Shown here: positions 1 through 11,769 of the stretch, piece after piece | How positions within the stretch are numbered: position 1 is the stretch's first letter | How the letters are laid out: each line of letters starts with the position of its first letter | From: Apium graveolens | Taxonomy: Eukaryota; Streptophyta; Magnoliopsida; Apiales; Apiaceae | DNA length: 64,000 bases | Assembly (NCBI RefSeq): GCF_009905375.1 | Contig: NC_133652.1 | Span: 117,022,721 to 117,086,720 of the forward strand | Direction of reading: 5' to 3' | Notes under the pieces: generated by a model | The model's input: the letters and a program-made list of their open reading frames with translations, nothing else | Database searches by the model: none | Told to the model about the DNA's origin: nothing | Program-made: the position numbers and the translations under genes

Positions 1-1537
1 TTCCCTGACATGTGAAACATTGCCCTGACGTCCAGTCCCTCAAGTACTTCTACCTGAGCTTCTTCTAATTCATCTATCAGTAACTCTTACATTCTGTCAT
101 GATATTCTAACTATACTGCATGTAACTGAGATATTTGTTTATCCCCACTATTTTCTCTGACCTCCACAATTCCTGCCTGTTTGATCTCATTGATTCCCCG
201 ATAAATATAGCATTGGTACAAACCATTGTGTGACTGTATAATCTGGAATCATAGCGTTGTCTTAAAATCTCCGAGAAAAACTGTACCCGTAGAAAATTCA
301 TTTATTCCCTGCGTCTGAAAACCCAGTGGTATCCTATGGAGTAAGCCTTTGATGAAGATCCACAATTTTCGTCTGTAGGTCTTGAAATCAGTTCCATTGG
401 AGTAAGAAAACCATTTCTTATAATTTCCGTGTTTGGGAATTTTTCGTCTGAATAACATATGGTCTTCGTTTTTTTCGAAAGATAAAAATCCACTAAAAAC
501 CCGGAGGAATCCTGAGTCTACCAATCATTGAGTACCCTTAATTTAATATTTAAGAAAAATTAAATTTCCGGTATTTTTAATTTTCTTAGAAATTAAATTA
601 ATCAAAAATAATTTTTTATGTAAAATCTAATTTTCAAGAATTTTGAATTTTCTTAAAAAATAAATAAAACGTAAATTATTATTTAAGAAAAATTTAAATT
701 TAAGAATTTTAAATATTTATGGAAAAGTAAATTACTCAAAAATAATTATTTAAAGGGGTTACAAAAGTTAAGTGTTGAATGGCGACTCAGAATTTCTACA
801 GCTAAGTATAGATCGCCACAGAGTCTTTGACTTCAATTTTTTTTTACTTCTATAACGATTGTTCTATTGCGATTAAGAGGAAACAGAAGGAATATCCAAG
901 AGGCTGTCTGCCGTTCAGTCCAGGAGCTGCGTGTCTGTTTTGTCAACGGCTGTGTTGCGACACAAGCGGCTGTGGCTTTGTGCGGCGAGAACAACAAACA
1001 AACAACAAAAGGAAATCAACTGCCGTTTCCCGCGAGTGACCCTTTCTCTGGCGACTCAAAGCAGCCAGGCGCGAGATCAAGCGTGTGTGTCACTCGCGCC
1101 AACTTTTCCAAACAAATACTTCAGGGCTGCCAACTTTGTTTCAGAATAATTATATGGCAACTTGTGTATGTGTTGTACGCGGCTTTCTTTTTTCTTTGTT
1201 TGCCCATGCTGTACACCACCTTTCTTGTTCAAATGCAGAACTAAATCCAAGGAAAATGGCAGCTAAATAATCCTGAAAAAGAATTAGATTAATAATTTTT
1301 ATTTACTAAAATTTAAATAATAAATTTATTTAGTTCAAATTTATAAAAAAAAATTATTTTAAATAAATTCATAAAATAAACTTATTCAAGTTTAAATTTC
1401 AAGTTCATTTAAATAAATTTATAAAATAAATTTGCTAAATTAAATTTATAAAATAAATTTATATAAATGCAAATTAATAAAATAAATTAATTTCCGGATC
1501 CTGATTTGTGTATCAATCAGTCAGCTCTGATACCAAT
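1..1537 (-). mobile_element. Copia0 internal leader (5' untranslated part), partial
   Basis: This is the region downstream of the primer-binding site of a minus-strand copia element that runs off the left edge. It alternates AT-rich blocks (about 540-770 and 1270-1495, with many repeats of the type TTTATAAAATAAA) with a GC-richer block at 830-1250. No convincing gag is visible. On the minus strand a short open stretch at about 1-88 reads like acidic protein (ELLIDELEEAQVEVLEG) but has no start codon and leaves the window. The GC-richer block holds variants of the motif TGTGGCGACA also found in the adjacent LTR. The assignment rests on the primer-binding site and LTR boundary at 1524-1538. Confidence 0.6.
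1524..1535 (-). other. Primer-binding site of Copia0
   Basis: The minus strand reads TGGTATCAGAGC, the complement of the 3' end of plant initiator tRNA-Met and the standard primer site of copia and many gypsy elements. It lies 2 nt inside the LTR edge at 1538. This fixes the element as minus-strand, with its body to the left. Confidence 0.9.
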
Positions 1538-3407
1538 TGTTAGGTCCCGAATTATCGTAGAAGGGGGGGTTGAATACGATAATCACTAAATTAAAAATTC
1601 TTTCGAATCTTTAACAGATAAAATATTTAGTGCTCGATTAGTGGTTTCGTGTTCTTAGAGTAATAGAGTTTGGAACGATAAAAATAAGGAACACAATATA
1701 TTCGGGGAAATATATATTCGTATATAAATCCTCGAGGGTGTTGCTAAACTCCGGTAAATAAATTAACCGGCTACAATCTAAGAACAACAAAGTTCCTAGC
1801 TACTACAAAGATTTACAAATCAAATCCTATACAATAATCTAGCTTTTATTTGTACTAGGATTTAATTACCGGGTAACGATTATAATGCCCCTAAGAATAT
1901 ACAAGAATTGAATCGGGCATTATAACGTTACTCCGGTGAGAAGTTCAACGGATATACAAAAAACTTGAGCTTCTCTGTAAATCAATACTGCCATTTTCAC
2001 TTCTCTTTTGGAAGAGAAGATGAACAGAAAATAATTCAGAATTAATGGCTGATTTTCTTCTTCTGCAAAGTGTAGACTTTATCCAATAAATTGTGTGGCT
2101 GAGAATTGAAACAATTTCTGTGGCGACAGCTTTTCCAGTGTGGCTACTCCAGTTATCTCTGCTCTGTGGCAACAGGTTACTATGAGTACAAATAAAAGTA
2201 ATTACTAATATTCTAACACCCCTGTGGTGTCCACAGGGGTTACTAGTTCACGTTCACTTTCTGAACCAAAACAAAATATGTGCATTTGTGTGGCGACAAG
2301 GATGGACTACTAGTACATCCTTGTTTACTTAACCAAAACTTGTACACACACTTTTCTTTTGTTTGATTATTTATTTTGATTTTCTATTTCTTTTTTTTGT
2401 TTTCTTTTTCTTTTTCTTCTGTTTTTCTTTTCTTTTGTTTTCCTTTTCTTTTTCTATTTGTTTCTTTTTCTTTTTGTTTTCTTTCCTTTTTGTTTTCTTT
2501 TATTTTTCTCTTTTATTTTTTTTTTGTTTCTTTTCTTTTTAAGTTTATATTGTAATTAAATTAATTTATAAAATAAACTTAAATATAACTTATATAAATA
2601 AACTAATTAGATTTATAAAATAAACTTATTTAAAGTTTATAAGATAAATCATTTTAAGTGTATTAAATAAATTATATTAAAGTTTATTAAATAATTAATT
2701 TAATTTAACAATTAAACTTTGAGCTTCGCCAGTCCCCTGAGCTGTTTAGCTGTATACACCGCGCACCTCTTCTCGTACTTTAACAGATAAGCGTTCAATC
2801 CAAGTACGTTCCTCAACAATCCTTCTATAAATAATACCCAGATTCCTTTCACGAGTTGTTGACGCCTAGTGCAACTGGTCTGGTTCACAGACGACTAACC
2901 CCGATTCAGGTCTTCGTATTATAGCCTTGATTACATTGTTAAGCTTGCCTCAACTTTATTGCTTCAAACACTGACTGTCAACAACCAACTGTACTTTCAC
3001 TGGAATCCTTTCTGGTACTTAAGACAACGTCTTCATTAACCTCTGTCTATACCCTGTCTTCAATTCTTCAGATTCCTATGCTTCGAACACTATCTATCTT
3101 CAATCAATGCCAATACACTGATATCTTCTAGTAGCACTTGTATACTGAATCTTCAACATTTCTGAAACCCTAAAAGTCTTTAACCTTTGTTCTTCACTGA
3201 GGCATGATCATATTAAAGAACTTTTTTCAGTGACCTATAGACAGACTTCAGGCCTTCTTCTAATCTTCTGATTCTTTATATTTGCCTTGTCTTCATTCTT
3301 CCTGATTTCTTGTGTAGACATAGTATCATTAACCTATCATGTTCTAGTGTTGTTATCGTGTTGAGTTATCACATAACTGTTCATACAGCTATGCAGTCTC
3401 ACCAACA
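1538..3407 (-). repeat. Copia0 5' LTR
   Basis: The plus strand begins TGTTAGGTCCCG next to the primer-binding site and ends ...ACCAACA, the same inverted ends as the Copia1 LTR. Part of it (about 2850-2930) is clearly related to the Copia1 LTR at 15460-15540. It contains a long T-rich tract (about 2385-2540), AT-rich repeats (about 2560-2700) and six variants of TGTGGC at 2090-2300. It is followed by CGGGG (3408-3412), a candidate target duplication whose partner is outside the window. The outer end is inferred from the terminal bases and from where chromovirus LTR homology begins. Confidence 0.75.
2385..2540. repeat. T-rich low-complexity tract in the Copia0 LTR
   Basis: About 155 bp of T runs broken by single C and G (TTTTC and TTTTG units) on the plus strand; on the element's sense strand it is a purine tract. 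Confidence 0.85.
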
Positions 3408-5180
3408 CGGGGAAAAAACTTGCCTGAGCGTTCCGGGGTGGACTTAAGCTTAGAGTGGGTCTGGTAACCTATGAACAATAACATAAGCCGTAATTAGACC
3501 ACGGTCGCTTAAGAAACTAGACCCTAACCAATTGGACCCTAACGTTCGTTTTTGCGCTTAACGATTCACATAAGTCGCTCGAGTACCCTCGGCTCCATCA
3601 TTTTTATAAAATTAACCGTTTAACTTTTTAAGGAGACTCTTTCGCGAATACTCTAACAGCTGACCAATTAATCTTACATAATTGTTTCCTACTCTAATTA
3701 GTCATTTAAGGACCTTAACCAAGGTTTCAAAGTAACGCGAGGGGTAATGGTTCACTCGTGAAACGATGTTACTTAAAACGGTCGTTTCTCCTAAACTGTA
3801 CATCGGATTCAAGCGAACCACATATCAAAATGAAGCATACGACACGATCTAGCTAACATGGCAAAGTTACAGATTAATCAGTGAGCTTTCTGTCCAGAAC
3901 ACTAAGTACAGGCAGTTGAATGAAAACGGGCATTACGACGGCTATGTTTACATTATTCCCAAATTGTAACACCACAAATCAACACCATTCCACCACCATT
4001 CAACCAAAATACAAGATCATTCAACCACCAACATTTTACCATAACCTAATCCACCCATTTTCTAGGTTAAATATTCAAGATTCATAACTTTAATCATAAA
4101 GCATTAACTTGACTAACTAATCGCAATAACCAAGCATAACTCATCCAAATCATATCACTAATCAAACCAATTCTTAGCATACTCCCACAACTATGATAAT
4201 ATGCTTAAAACCACATTAAACCAACTGATTTCTAAGGGTTCAAAGGTTTTATACCTTCCTTGGAGAGTGGGGATTCAGTTAGAAGCTTCAAGGAGTGCTT
4301 ATATGGCCCTAGGAAGCTTGAATCTTCAATGGAACCTAAGAAAACCAAAACAAAATTCAACTTGGTTACTATTCACCCTCCACTAAAATGATTTATTTGA
4401 GCTAGCAAATCTTGGATTCAAGCACTCAAACTACTTGCTCTTGTTAGTTATGAAATATAGGAGCTATAGAGACTAACCTCTTGATTTATGATGGACTAGA
4501 GCTTGGACTTTGCATTTCTAAATCACCATTTATCTTGAAAGGCCGAGAGCTTTTGGATGGGGGAGGAAGATGAGTTTTTCCTTGGCTTTGTATTGGAATA
4601 TGTGAAAGAATGCTTGGTTGCAATTGATCCTTGTTAAATTATCTAGATCTTACTTTATTAAAGTGCTTGCATCACCTTCCTTATGTCATCAACTTGCCAC
4701 ATGTCAATTCCCTAAGGCTTGATGATCTCATCTTGTGCTAAATCCTTGATTAGTGCTTAATTACTTGGCTAATGACTGCTTATCTGTTATACGGTTTGCT
4801 TAACTTTCATTTTCGTTCGTCGTTTGAGGAATCATATTCGGGATCTTATTACTTGGGTTCCCTTAAACCTTTCTCAATATTTTATATTCCTTTTATGATC
4901 CTCTATTATAATTCTTGAATTTAAATCCTTTTAATCATGTTACCTTATACTCAATTCTTTCGGTATCTATTGGATTTTCGGGAAAATTCGAAGTGTTCGA
5001 ATAGGGATTCGGACGATCTTTACATACACTCATTTACTTTATGGAATACTAATACGATCTTAAATTTTCCATAACAGTACTCCTATATAGCGTGGTCTGA
5101 TGATTTTCTTAATCAGCATAGGCAGCAAAAGTTACTATTCATCAGTGTTTCAAAAAAATTCAAAATTTGGGGTTATTACA
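3408..5180 (-). repeat. Truncated chromovirus LTR related to Gypsy-A
   Basis: From 3413 (AAAAAACTTGCCTGAGCG) to 5180 (GGGGTTATTACA) the sequence aligns collinearly with the outer half of the Gypsy-A LTR (about 18880-20682), with many differences. The match is clearest at 4790-5050. The left part is cut by Copia0. No polypurine tract follows the terminal TTACA, so this is either a solo LTR or the outer end of a 5' LTR. It is more diverged than the two Gypsy-A LTRs are from each other, so it is an older relative. Confidence 0.8.
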
Positions 5181-5703
5181 ACATTTCTCAATCGCACAAT
5201 AAACCCACATTTAGCGATTTAACGAACAAACGTGCAGGTGATTTAAATCTAAAAAATTCCCGAAATAATTCTAAAATTCTCTAAACATTCCAACTTATGA
5301 AAATATGAATTTTGTAATTTTTGAAATATTCTGGAATTTAATATGGAATTTACACTTAAATATAATCAGAAAATCATTTAGGGATATATAATTGACAAAA
5401 TATTGCACTCTAAATTTTATAAATTCCCAAAAATAATTATTGAAATTATAAAACCATAAAAATAATTTTAGAGACAATCCTAACATTTATGAAAATCAAT
5501 CTTCAATAAAATCACTTTTAAAAGTGAAAACAAAACCATACAGCTCAATAATTAACCATATAAATAATTCTCGATCACAAATAAGTCACACACAATTAAT
5601 AATAAGGCAAAACACAATCTCGAGAACCACAACACATTTTATTTATTTATTTATTTATTCGATAATCACACTTTTAAAAATACGGAAATACGAGTCGTTA
5701 TAG
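5181..5703. other. Unassigned AT-rich segment between two element remnants
   Basis: About 520 bp with no coding signal. A TTTA run lies at about 5638-5660. The right end (ACGAGTCGTTATA, just before 5704) looks on the minus strand like the start of a chromovirus LTR, so this may be another LTR remnant, but no partner copy is present to confirm it. Confidence 0.4.
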
Positions 5704-8119
5704 TGTTTCACTCACTCAAAGCTCCAAACATCCAAGTGTACCTGCAAGAAAATTCTTTTCATAGAAAAGTTATCTTCCACCTTCAAGGATGGAAACTCTC
5801 AGTCAAGAGATTCAGAAATATTCCTTCAGAGAGGCGAAATTAGGATTCTTTTAAGTGGTAGAATTCCTAATAGCCATCAACTTCCATGAAGAAGTATACC
5901 TCATAAGCTCGTCAGATAATATCTGAGTCCTTATTCACGAGCTGCAATTTTGACAAAGTCAAAAACATTTCCAGATTTGAATTCTGGGAAGATAACCAAT
6001 GATCAATTATATGCCATTAGGGATCAAAGATTTCTTCTAAAGTCTGTGAGGACTTATCAGAGTCTCCAAGATCTTAACCCAAAAGATCAGAGTCCAGGAT
6101 TATTTCACATATCATAGACTAGGATCTGAGAATTAAGATCGAGCAACTTCCAGGATCGTATGTTCTCATACAAAATCAGAGATAAAAAATAGAAACTTGA
6201 TCCAGGATCTCAACCATTACCATTGACCTTGATATGGTATAACAATGATTGTTGCGTCAATACCTTCCTTGTGTGTGTGAATCTCACATGTGCATTGGAA
6301 ACATTTTAACCAAGGGGTAGTGACTCTTATATAGATGCCCCGGCTGACAGGCGAATTTTCAATAGATAACTTTCTATTGGGAGAATGCACCTAGTAACTG
6401 TTTATATGCCTTTTTCAGCTCTATATTCTTTTGAGAGAATACATATGGGCTTATAGTTGTCTCAGATTATAAATACTCCACTTCTTTGTGAGAGAAGGGT
6501 TGACCTTTCCTTCCTTATGTGGTGCTTCTTGGCACTATCTCCCTCATTCTCAACACAACTCCAATACGAAATGGTAATTTTGTCTAATTACTGAGTTAAT
6601 ATCTCAAGAAAATTAAGTGAACCAGAGCAAAATATGGGGGATATATCAGAGTAAGGTAATGGAATACTATTTAAGAAGTGTTTGGTTCTAATGACTTGGG
6701 CTAGAACCTATGAGGTTTAATAGGCTCTTAGTCAGTTCCTAAAACCACTGAGGGTGTTGAAGATCACAAACATCCGAAGTACAATATCAGAGAATTTAAT
6801 GATAAAAAATAAAGTGGCCTCAGAACCAGGGATCTTTTACCTTTACTTACCACAGTATGGAATCATGAAGGATGTCTCAGATGATCATGCTTTCTGATTC
6901 TTTTGACAATGCTACTCAATCAAATCTCATTAGCTCAAAACAGTTCAAGTTAGTCCAATACTGATAAACACTATAAAGGAAAGGGAGTGAACATTGTTCC
7001 AAACTTATAAGACTTGCATAAGGTAATCAGAGTATAAGAAATATATCAGGATCTAATATCCAGAAAAAAGTGTAAGCATAACAAGATCATAAGAGTTACA
7101 CACAGGATCAACACATAAGTCATAAAATCAATTAATTATGCCAAGAGTATATCCAACAAGTCTGCACTAATTGATTAGCCAATCACAGGACTAAACCAAT
7201 TAAAATCTACTCCTGACATAATCATATCACAACTATCAATGGTTATGCTGCATATTTATTCTAGCACAAGATAAACATAATTATTCTAGTATAAACAGAG
7301 AATCAGAGTGACCAAGGAATCTCTTGTTAGAGTTGCCTAGGGCCTGAAGCTCAAAAATCATACAGAATTACTCAGAAAATATGATACAATTACACATAAT
7401 ATAATTTTTGTACTCAAGTTAGTTGCACAGGATCTTAATCAGGATCTGAACCTATAAATCAAAGTTATGATAAAATCACAAATGAGATTACAAGGTCTTA
7501 GATCAAAGTGCAAATAAGATTAATATGTGTGTGTGTGCTAAAATAAATATCAATATCATGAGTGTTTGCATCAGAGTAAACATATAGCATGTAAATATTT
7601 AAACACCTCATATATTGCATCAAAAGTTCGAACTTACTTACCACTAGCATATAACATGTAAAGCATGGTAATCAGTTAGCTTCAAAACAAGTTTATAAAC
7701 ATGGATATATTTAATGAAATAGATATGTAAACTTACTTTCCCATGTCAATAACTTGAAATTGTGGAATATTACTTGTTTTACTCCCCTTGAATTATTGTT
7801 GAATCAAATATGAGATTTGGTGCTTTGAGGGGAATAAATCTTGAACTACTACCAGAGTCTGAATCTGGATCAACCCCTGTTATATTTAGAAACAACTTCA
7901 GGATTCTTTTCATTCTTGGAAAGATCTTCACTAATTAAAGATTATGATCTATCCTTGAATCTGGGAACAAGCCTTCATAAATTTAATCTTCAAACTGATT
8001 GAGTTCATCTTGCATAGCAATAACTCAATCTGAATCTCCAAGAGCTTCGCTGCTTCCTTTGGTTCCATTGGTGATAGAAAACCAGAAAACCAGAATCTAT
8101 TCAATTGTTTGCAGGAGCT

Positions 8120-8439
8120 CTTCTATCCCTTACTTCAGTCTTAGAAATACTTAGGTACCACATGCCAAAGATGGTCTTTACTCCATTCTTTACGTCTTGG
8201 TAGACTAGCTCTTGGTGACTCAGCATTTCTAGATTTAAGTTGAGTCTGACTAGTAGATCCTTGTTCTTCTTCTTCTGATCTTCTAGCCTTTACTCCAGTA
8301 TCAAAATTACTGAATATCATATGCCAGGGATGGTTTTTACTCTATTCTTACGTCTTGGTAGACTAGCTCTTGATGACTCAACATTTTCAGAATTATGTTG
8401 AGTCTGACTAGCGGATCTTTGATCTTCTTCTTTTGCTCC
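8120..8439. repeat. 160-bp tandem duplication in Copia3
   Basis: Two diverged units start at 8120 and 8280, each with the phrase ACGTCTTGGTAGACTAGCTC followed by GTTGAGTCTGACTAG. Copia1 has a single counterpart at about 34010-34170. Confidence 0.8.
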
Positions 8440-8469
8440 CCCTGAGTTGTTGTCAGTATGATCTAGAAT

Positions 8470-8851
8470 CTAAAGCTTGTGGATTAGTTCCAAAGATGGT
8501 ATGATTATTCTTCTTCTAGTTTCCAATATCATTACTTGCATCTGAACCATTTCCACTATTACCACTGTCAATTTGTCCTTCAGAATCTGAATTTTGAGAA
8601 CTAGTTCCAGAAGTAGTTTGACTATCTTTGCTTGTCTCGGGACTATTCCCATTAGAGTCTGAATCGGAATCGTGATAATTGACAAGGTCATTTGCATTTA
8701 CAGCTTCATTTGGAACAACCTTAGGTTTATTTTCATCATCAGAAAGATCTTCAACATCTAGATTGTCTAAGTTGTCTTCCTTCTGATTACTTGGGAGCTT
8801 TCTGTCATTAAGTGTTAATAATGACAAAAATAAAATCTCATAATCAAACAT
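8470..8851 (-). pseudogene. Copia3 pol linker remnant (integrase to reverse transcriptase)
   Basis: A 111-residue minus-strand open stretch is rich in Asp, Ser and Asn (VEDLSDDENKPKVVPN). It closely parallels the acidic linker of Copia1 pol at 34200-34480 (VEDLSDDEDEPEFVPN). It is a disordered spacer between the integrase and RT domains, not an independent gene. The flanking catalytic parts are absent. Confidence 0.8.
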
Positions 8852-9039
8852 GATTCACTACCTACTAAGTCTACTACCAATTATGATATTCAACAAAGAA
8901 CTCGTTAATTGTTAGACTCCATGGAAATTGAATTATGTCCAACTATGCTACACACATGATTTTGATCTTAGTGAGTTTTTAAGAAAAGGCAATTTAAAAG
9001 ATCTCACTATTATCAAAATCTCACCACTATCTTGTGAGA

Positions 9040-9370
9040 AAAATATTAACAAAATTTGTCAACAAAATTATTCAAGTATGTAGTGCTCCACAACTCACCA
9101 TTAACTGTGATAAAACTATCAACAAGATTTGTTACTAAATTTATCAGAAGTTTATAGTGCTACAAATATCACCACCAACTAATGATATGACTCATCAAGA
9201 GTTTATGTTTTTACATATATCACCACTAACTAATGATATGAATTATCAAGAGTTTATGGTACTAAAAAACTCATCACTAACCACTGAGAAAGATTCTCAA
9301 TACTGTAATGCTATTAAACTCATCACAAACCACTGAAATAAAATTATCAGAGGTGTAATGTTGCTAATAC
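9040..9370. repeat. Degenerate tandem repeat of about 60 bp
   Basis: Five or so diverged units share the pattern ATCAAGAGTTTATG...CTCACCACTAACTA(A)TGA. They lie in Copia3 where integrase coding sequence would be expected, so this block replaces or interrupts pol. No counterpart is visible in Copia1. Confidence 0.6.
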
Positions 9371-9616
9371 TTTCACAATTTGATTTATGGAGAAAATAAT
9401 AAAGTTGAATTGCTTCAAGGTCCATAAATCAAACTATTAAAGTAGAAACTCAAGAAATAACTGCAACAGATATTCAACAAATATATGCATTTAAATTTTG
9501 ACTGAAAGATGACATTCCTAATTTCATGCCATATCCCGTAGTGATTCCTTTGCTGCCATCTCCAAAGGTAACTACTGGGCCAGCTCACTTGTCCACACTA
9601 GTAGAAAAATGCCCTT

Positions 9617-10200
9617 AGACATCGGTTATAAACCGATGTCTTTTTTTTTTCAAACAGATGTCTTCACATGTGTAGAGAAAGGTAGGGGTCTTTAACATCG
9701 GTTTTTATCCAATGTTAAAGATGTACATAGACATCGGTTTTCTTAGCAAACTGATGTATAATTAGCCCTTTTTTTGAAAAACATGTTAAAACTAGATTGT
9801 GAAAAATGGTATTTAGGAGTTTAAAAAGCACTATAGACATATAACAGGGAAGAACTTTTAACTGATAGACATCAGATTCTTAAAAAAACCGATGTCTTGC
9901 TCTGTATCTTACATCGGTTTATTTACTTAACCGACGTTAAACATAACTTATAACATCAGTTTTACTTGAAGAAGCGATGTGAAACTTCTACTTTAATATT
10001 GGTTGCGTAAGTGAAACCGATGTACATTGTTCTGGAAGACATCAGTTTTCTTTTGATTTACTTTTATTTACTTGCATAAAGCGATATGTTTTAATATTTT
10101 AGACATCGTTTTCATTCCTATAATTCGATTTGTTTTGTTAGTTTAGACATCATTTTTAGTTTAAGCAGGTGATGTGTTTTTAGTTGCTTCACATCGTGCT
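9617..10200. repeat. CACTA-1 left subterminal repeats
   Basis: A dense array of direct and inverted ACATCGGTTT / ACCGATGT variants. In CACTA elements such subterminal repeats bind the element's own accessory protein; that role is inferred from the family. Confidence 0.85.
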
Positions 10201-10363
10201 CTGTATTTAAAATAAAAAGCTATATTAACAAAAATCAATCTTAAACCAAAATAAAAATATATAAAAAAACTTATATACCAACATTCAACCAACATATTTC
10301 TATATCTACATCAACATTAAAAACTATCTAGTTATAATCGCATTCCTAACCTATCTAACTCAC

Positions 10364-10480
10364 TAAAGAGCAGCATCACATATTGAAGAAGGTGGAACTT
10401 GTTCTGCTAGAATTATAAAAGACTCATCTTCCAAATTGAGAAGACCGGATGCAAAGGGGTTTGAACTTCACGAATGATTT
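10364..10480 (-). pseudogene. Possible captured C-terminal exon, unassigned
   Basis: The minus strand holds a stop-free run ending ...LAEQVPPSSICDAAL and a TAG stop. It reads like a real protein end, and other minus-strand exon-like pieces lie to the right within CACTA-1, but I recognise no family. A chance ORF is possible. Confidence 0.3.
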
Positions 10481-11089
10481 CTAAAGTGAAAAGAATTGAT
10501 CTTCGTCGGAACATACTCAATTAGAGGTGTTCAACATCAAATCACCACTACAACTGCTCCAAGTAAGCTGAAATAAACCAAACATCTTTTTATTTTTAAA
10601 TGCTTAAAAGATTGTCGTGCATACATTAAACAAATAAGCTAGATAGTAGTAGCACAATAAAACATGGGCCTATAGAACCATTACTGAAAAACAAAAGAAC
10701 AGCGGGAAAACAGGGCCATAGAACCACTACTAAATGCATACCTATGTTTCCCAGTCTCTTGATTTCACCTCAAGTACCAGTATGGGAAACCAACACTCGA
10801 GAATGGGTATATACCCTTATTCAAATTATTGCTGAGACGGACACTCACACATTGTCATGGTAACACTTCCACCCGAGTCCGAGTACATAGTTGTGAAAAT
10901 AACAAAACTAGTACCAAAACCATGCAAAACAGCGAACACCTCAATCCATATGTGTAAGATGCAAACAAACTAATACATTTATTATATGGACTAAAATCAG
11001 TGTATGTGTGTGTGTGTAGAATCAGTTAAGCAGACAAAAAGGAGAGAACTGTCAAACTAAAAAATGGATACGACCATATTAAGAACCTC

Positions 11090-11165
11090 ATGTGCTTTAG
11101 TCTGCATCTTCTCACTATCATTATGCAAAAACCATCGATTCTTGCAGTCGGTCTACTGCAACAAA
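11090..11165 (-). pseudogene. Possible captured exon, unassigned
   Basis: After an acceptor-like TTGTTTGTTGCAG the minus strand has a stop-free frame reading TDCKNRWFLHNDSEKM and onward. It is in the same orientation as the VPS18-like exon but not identified. A second weaker candidate (HVCEHRHYCLLQAA) lies at about 11420-11500. Confidence 0.25.
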
Positions 11166-11769
11166 CAAGAAATAGTTAATCCATTTACTGAAGGCTAACC
11201 AAACTACTTGAACCTAGAGACTTTGTGAAAGAAGATACAATAACCATGAAGCTGAGAAGACATCCATACAAAAAATTGATATAAATACTAATTTCCATTA
11301 CATATAAGTTATAACAATGAGCACTGAATAAACAATTTAAAACTTAATCTTAAAATATCGCAGTATAGTTGTACACCTGTAAAAAGGGGAACATGGCTAA
11401 TGCATCAAAAAAAGTACCTCTACAGAGATCATCAAAACCATTATTGCTGCTTGCAAGAGGCAATAATGTCTGTGTTCACATACATGCCTAACAAACAAGA
11501 GGCCAACTGTAAAATGTTCATAGCTAAAGAATGACGACATATTTGGATAATCTCAAAGCAAAAAGTATAAAGAAAGACAATGATATGCTGTAGCATAATA
11601 CACGATACTAAAATTCATAATTTAGCAAATGTAATAGATGATAAGTATCAACAAGCAATATTACATCTTATTAAGGCAAGTATTACCTTCTTAAATCATC
11701 TTGCATTTTACTCATTACCAAAAGTCTCGTTTTCCTTTCTTTTCTCGCATAATTTTGCATTTCGTGCCC

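Larger units (their letters stand above)
5704..9595 (-). mobile_element. Copia3: decayed copia element, left piece
   Basis: This aligns with Copia1: 5704-5790 matches Copia1 around 16697-16774 plus 30679 onward, 5790-7700 follows its 3' noncoding region, 7975-8110 matches the start of its reverse-transcriptase region near 33890-33990, 8470-8850 matches the integrase-RT linker, and 9485-9590 matches the protease-integrase start near 35570-35640. The catalytic RT, RNase H and most of the integrase are missing, so it is a deletion derivative. It is interrupted by CACTA-1 at 9596. Confidence 0.8.

Noticed and set aside
249..524. 91-residue minus-strand ORF near the left edge
   Set aside because: In the expected gag direction, but no gag motif is visible and a second ORF overlaps it in another frame; not enough to call a gene.
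867..1244. 125-residue plus-strand ORF in the Copia0 leader
   Set aside because: It overlaps two other plus-strand ORFs in different frames, is antisense to the element and has no recognisable protein pattern; it follows from the local drop in AT content.
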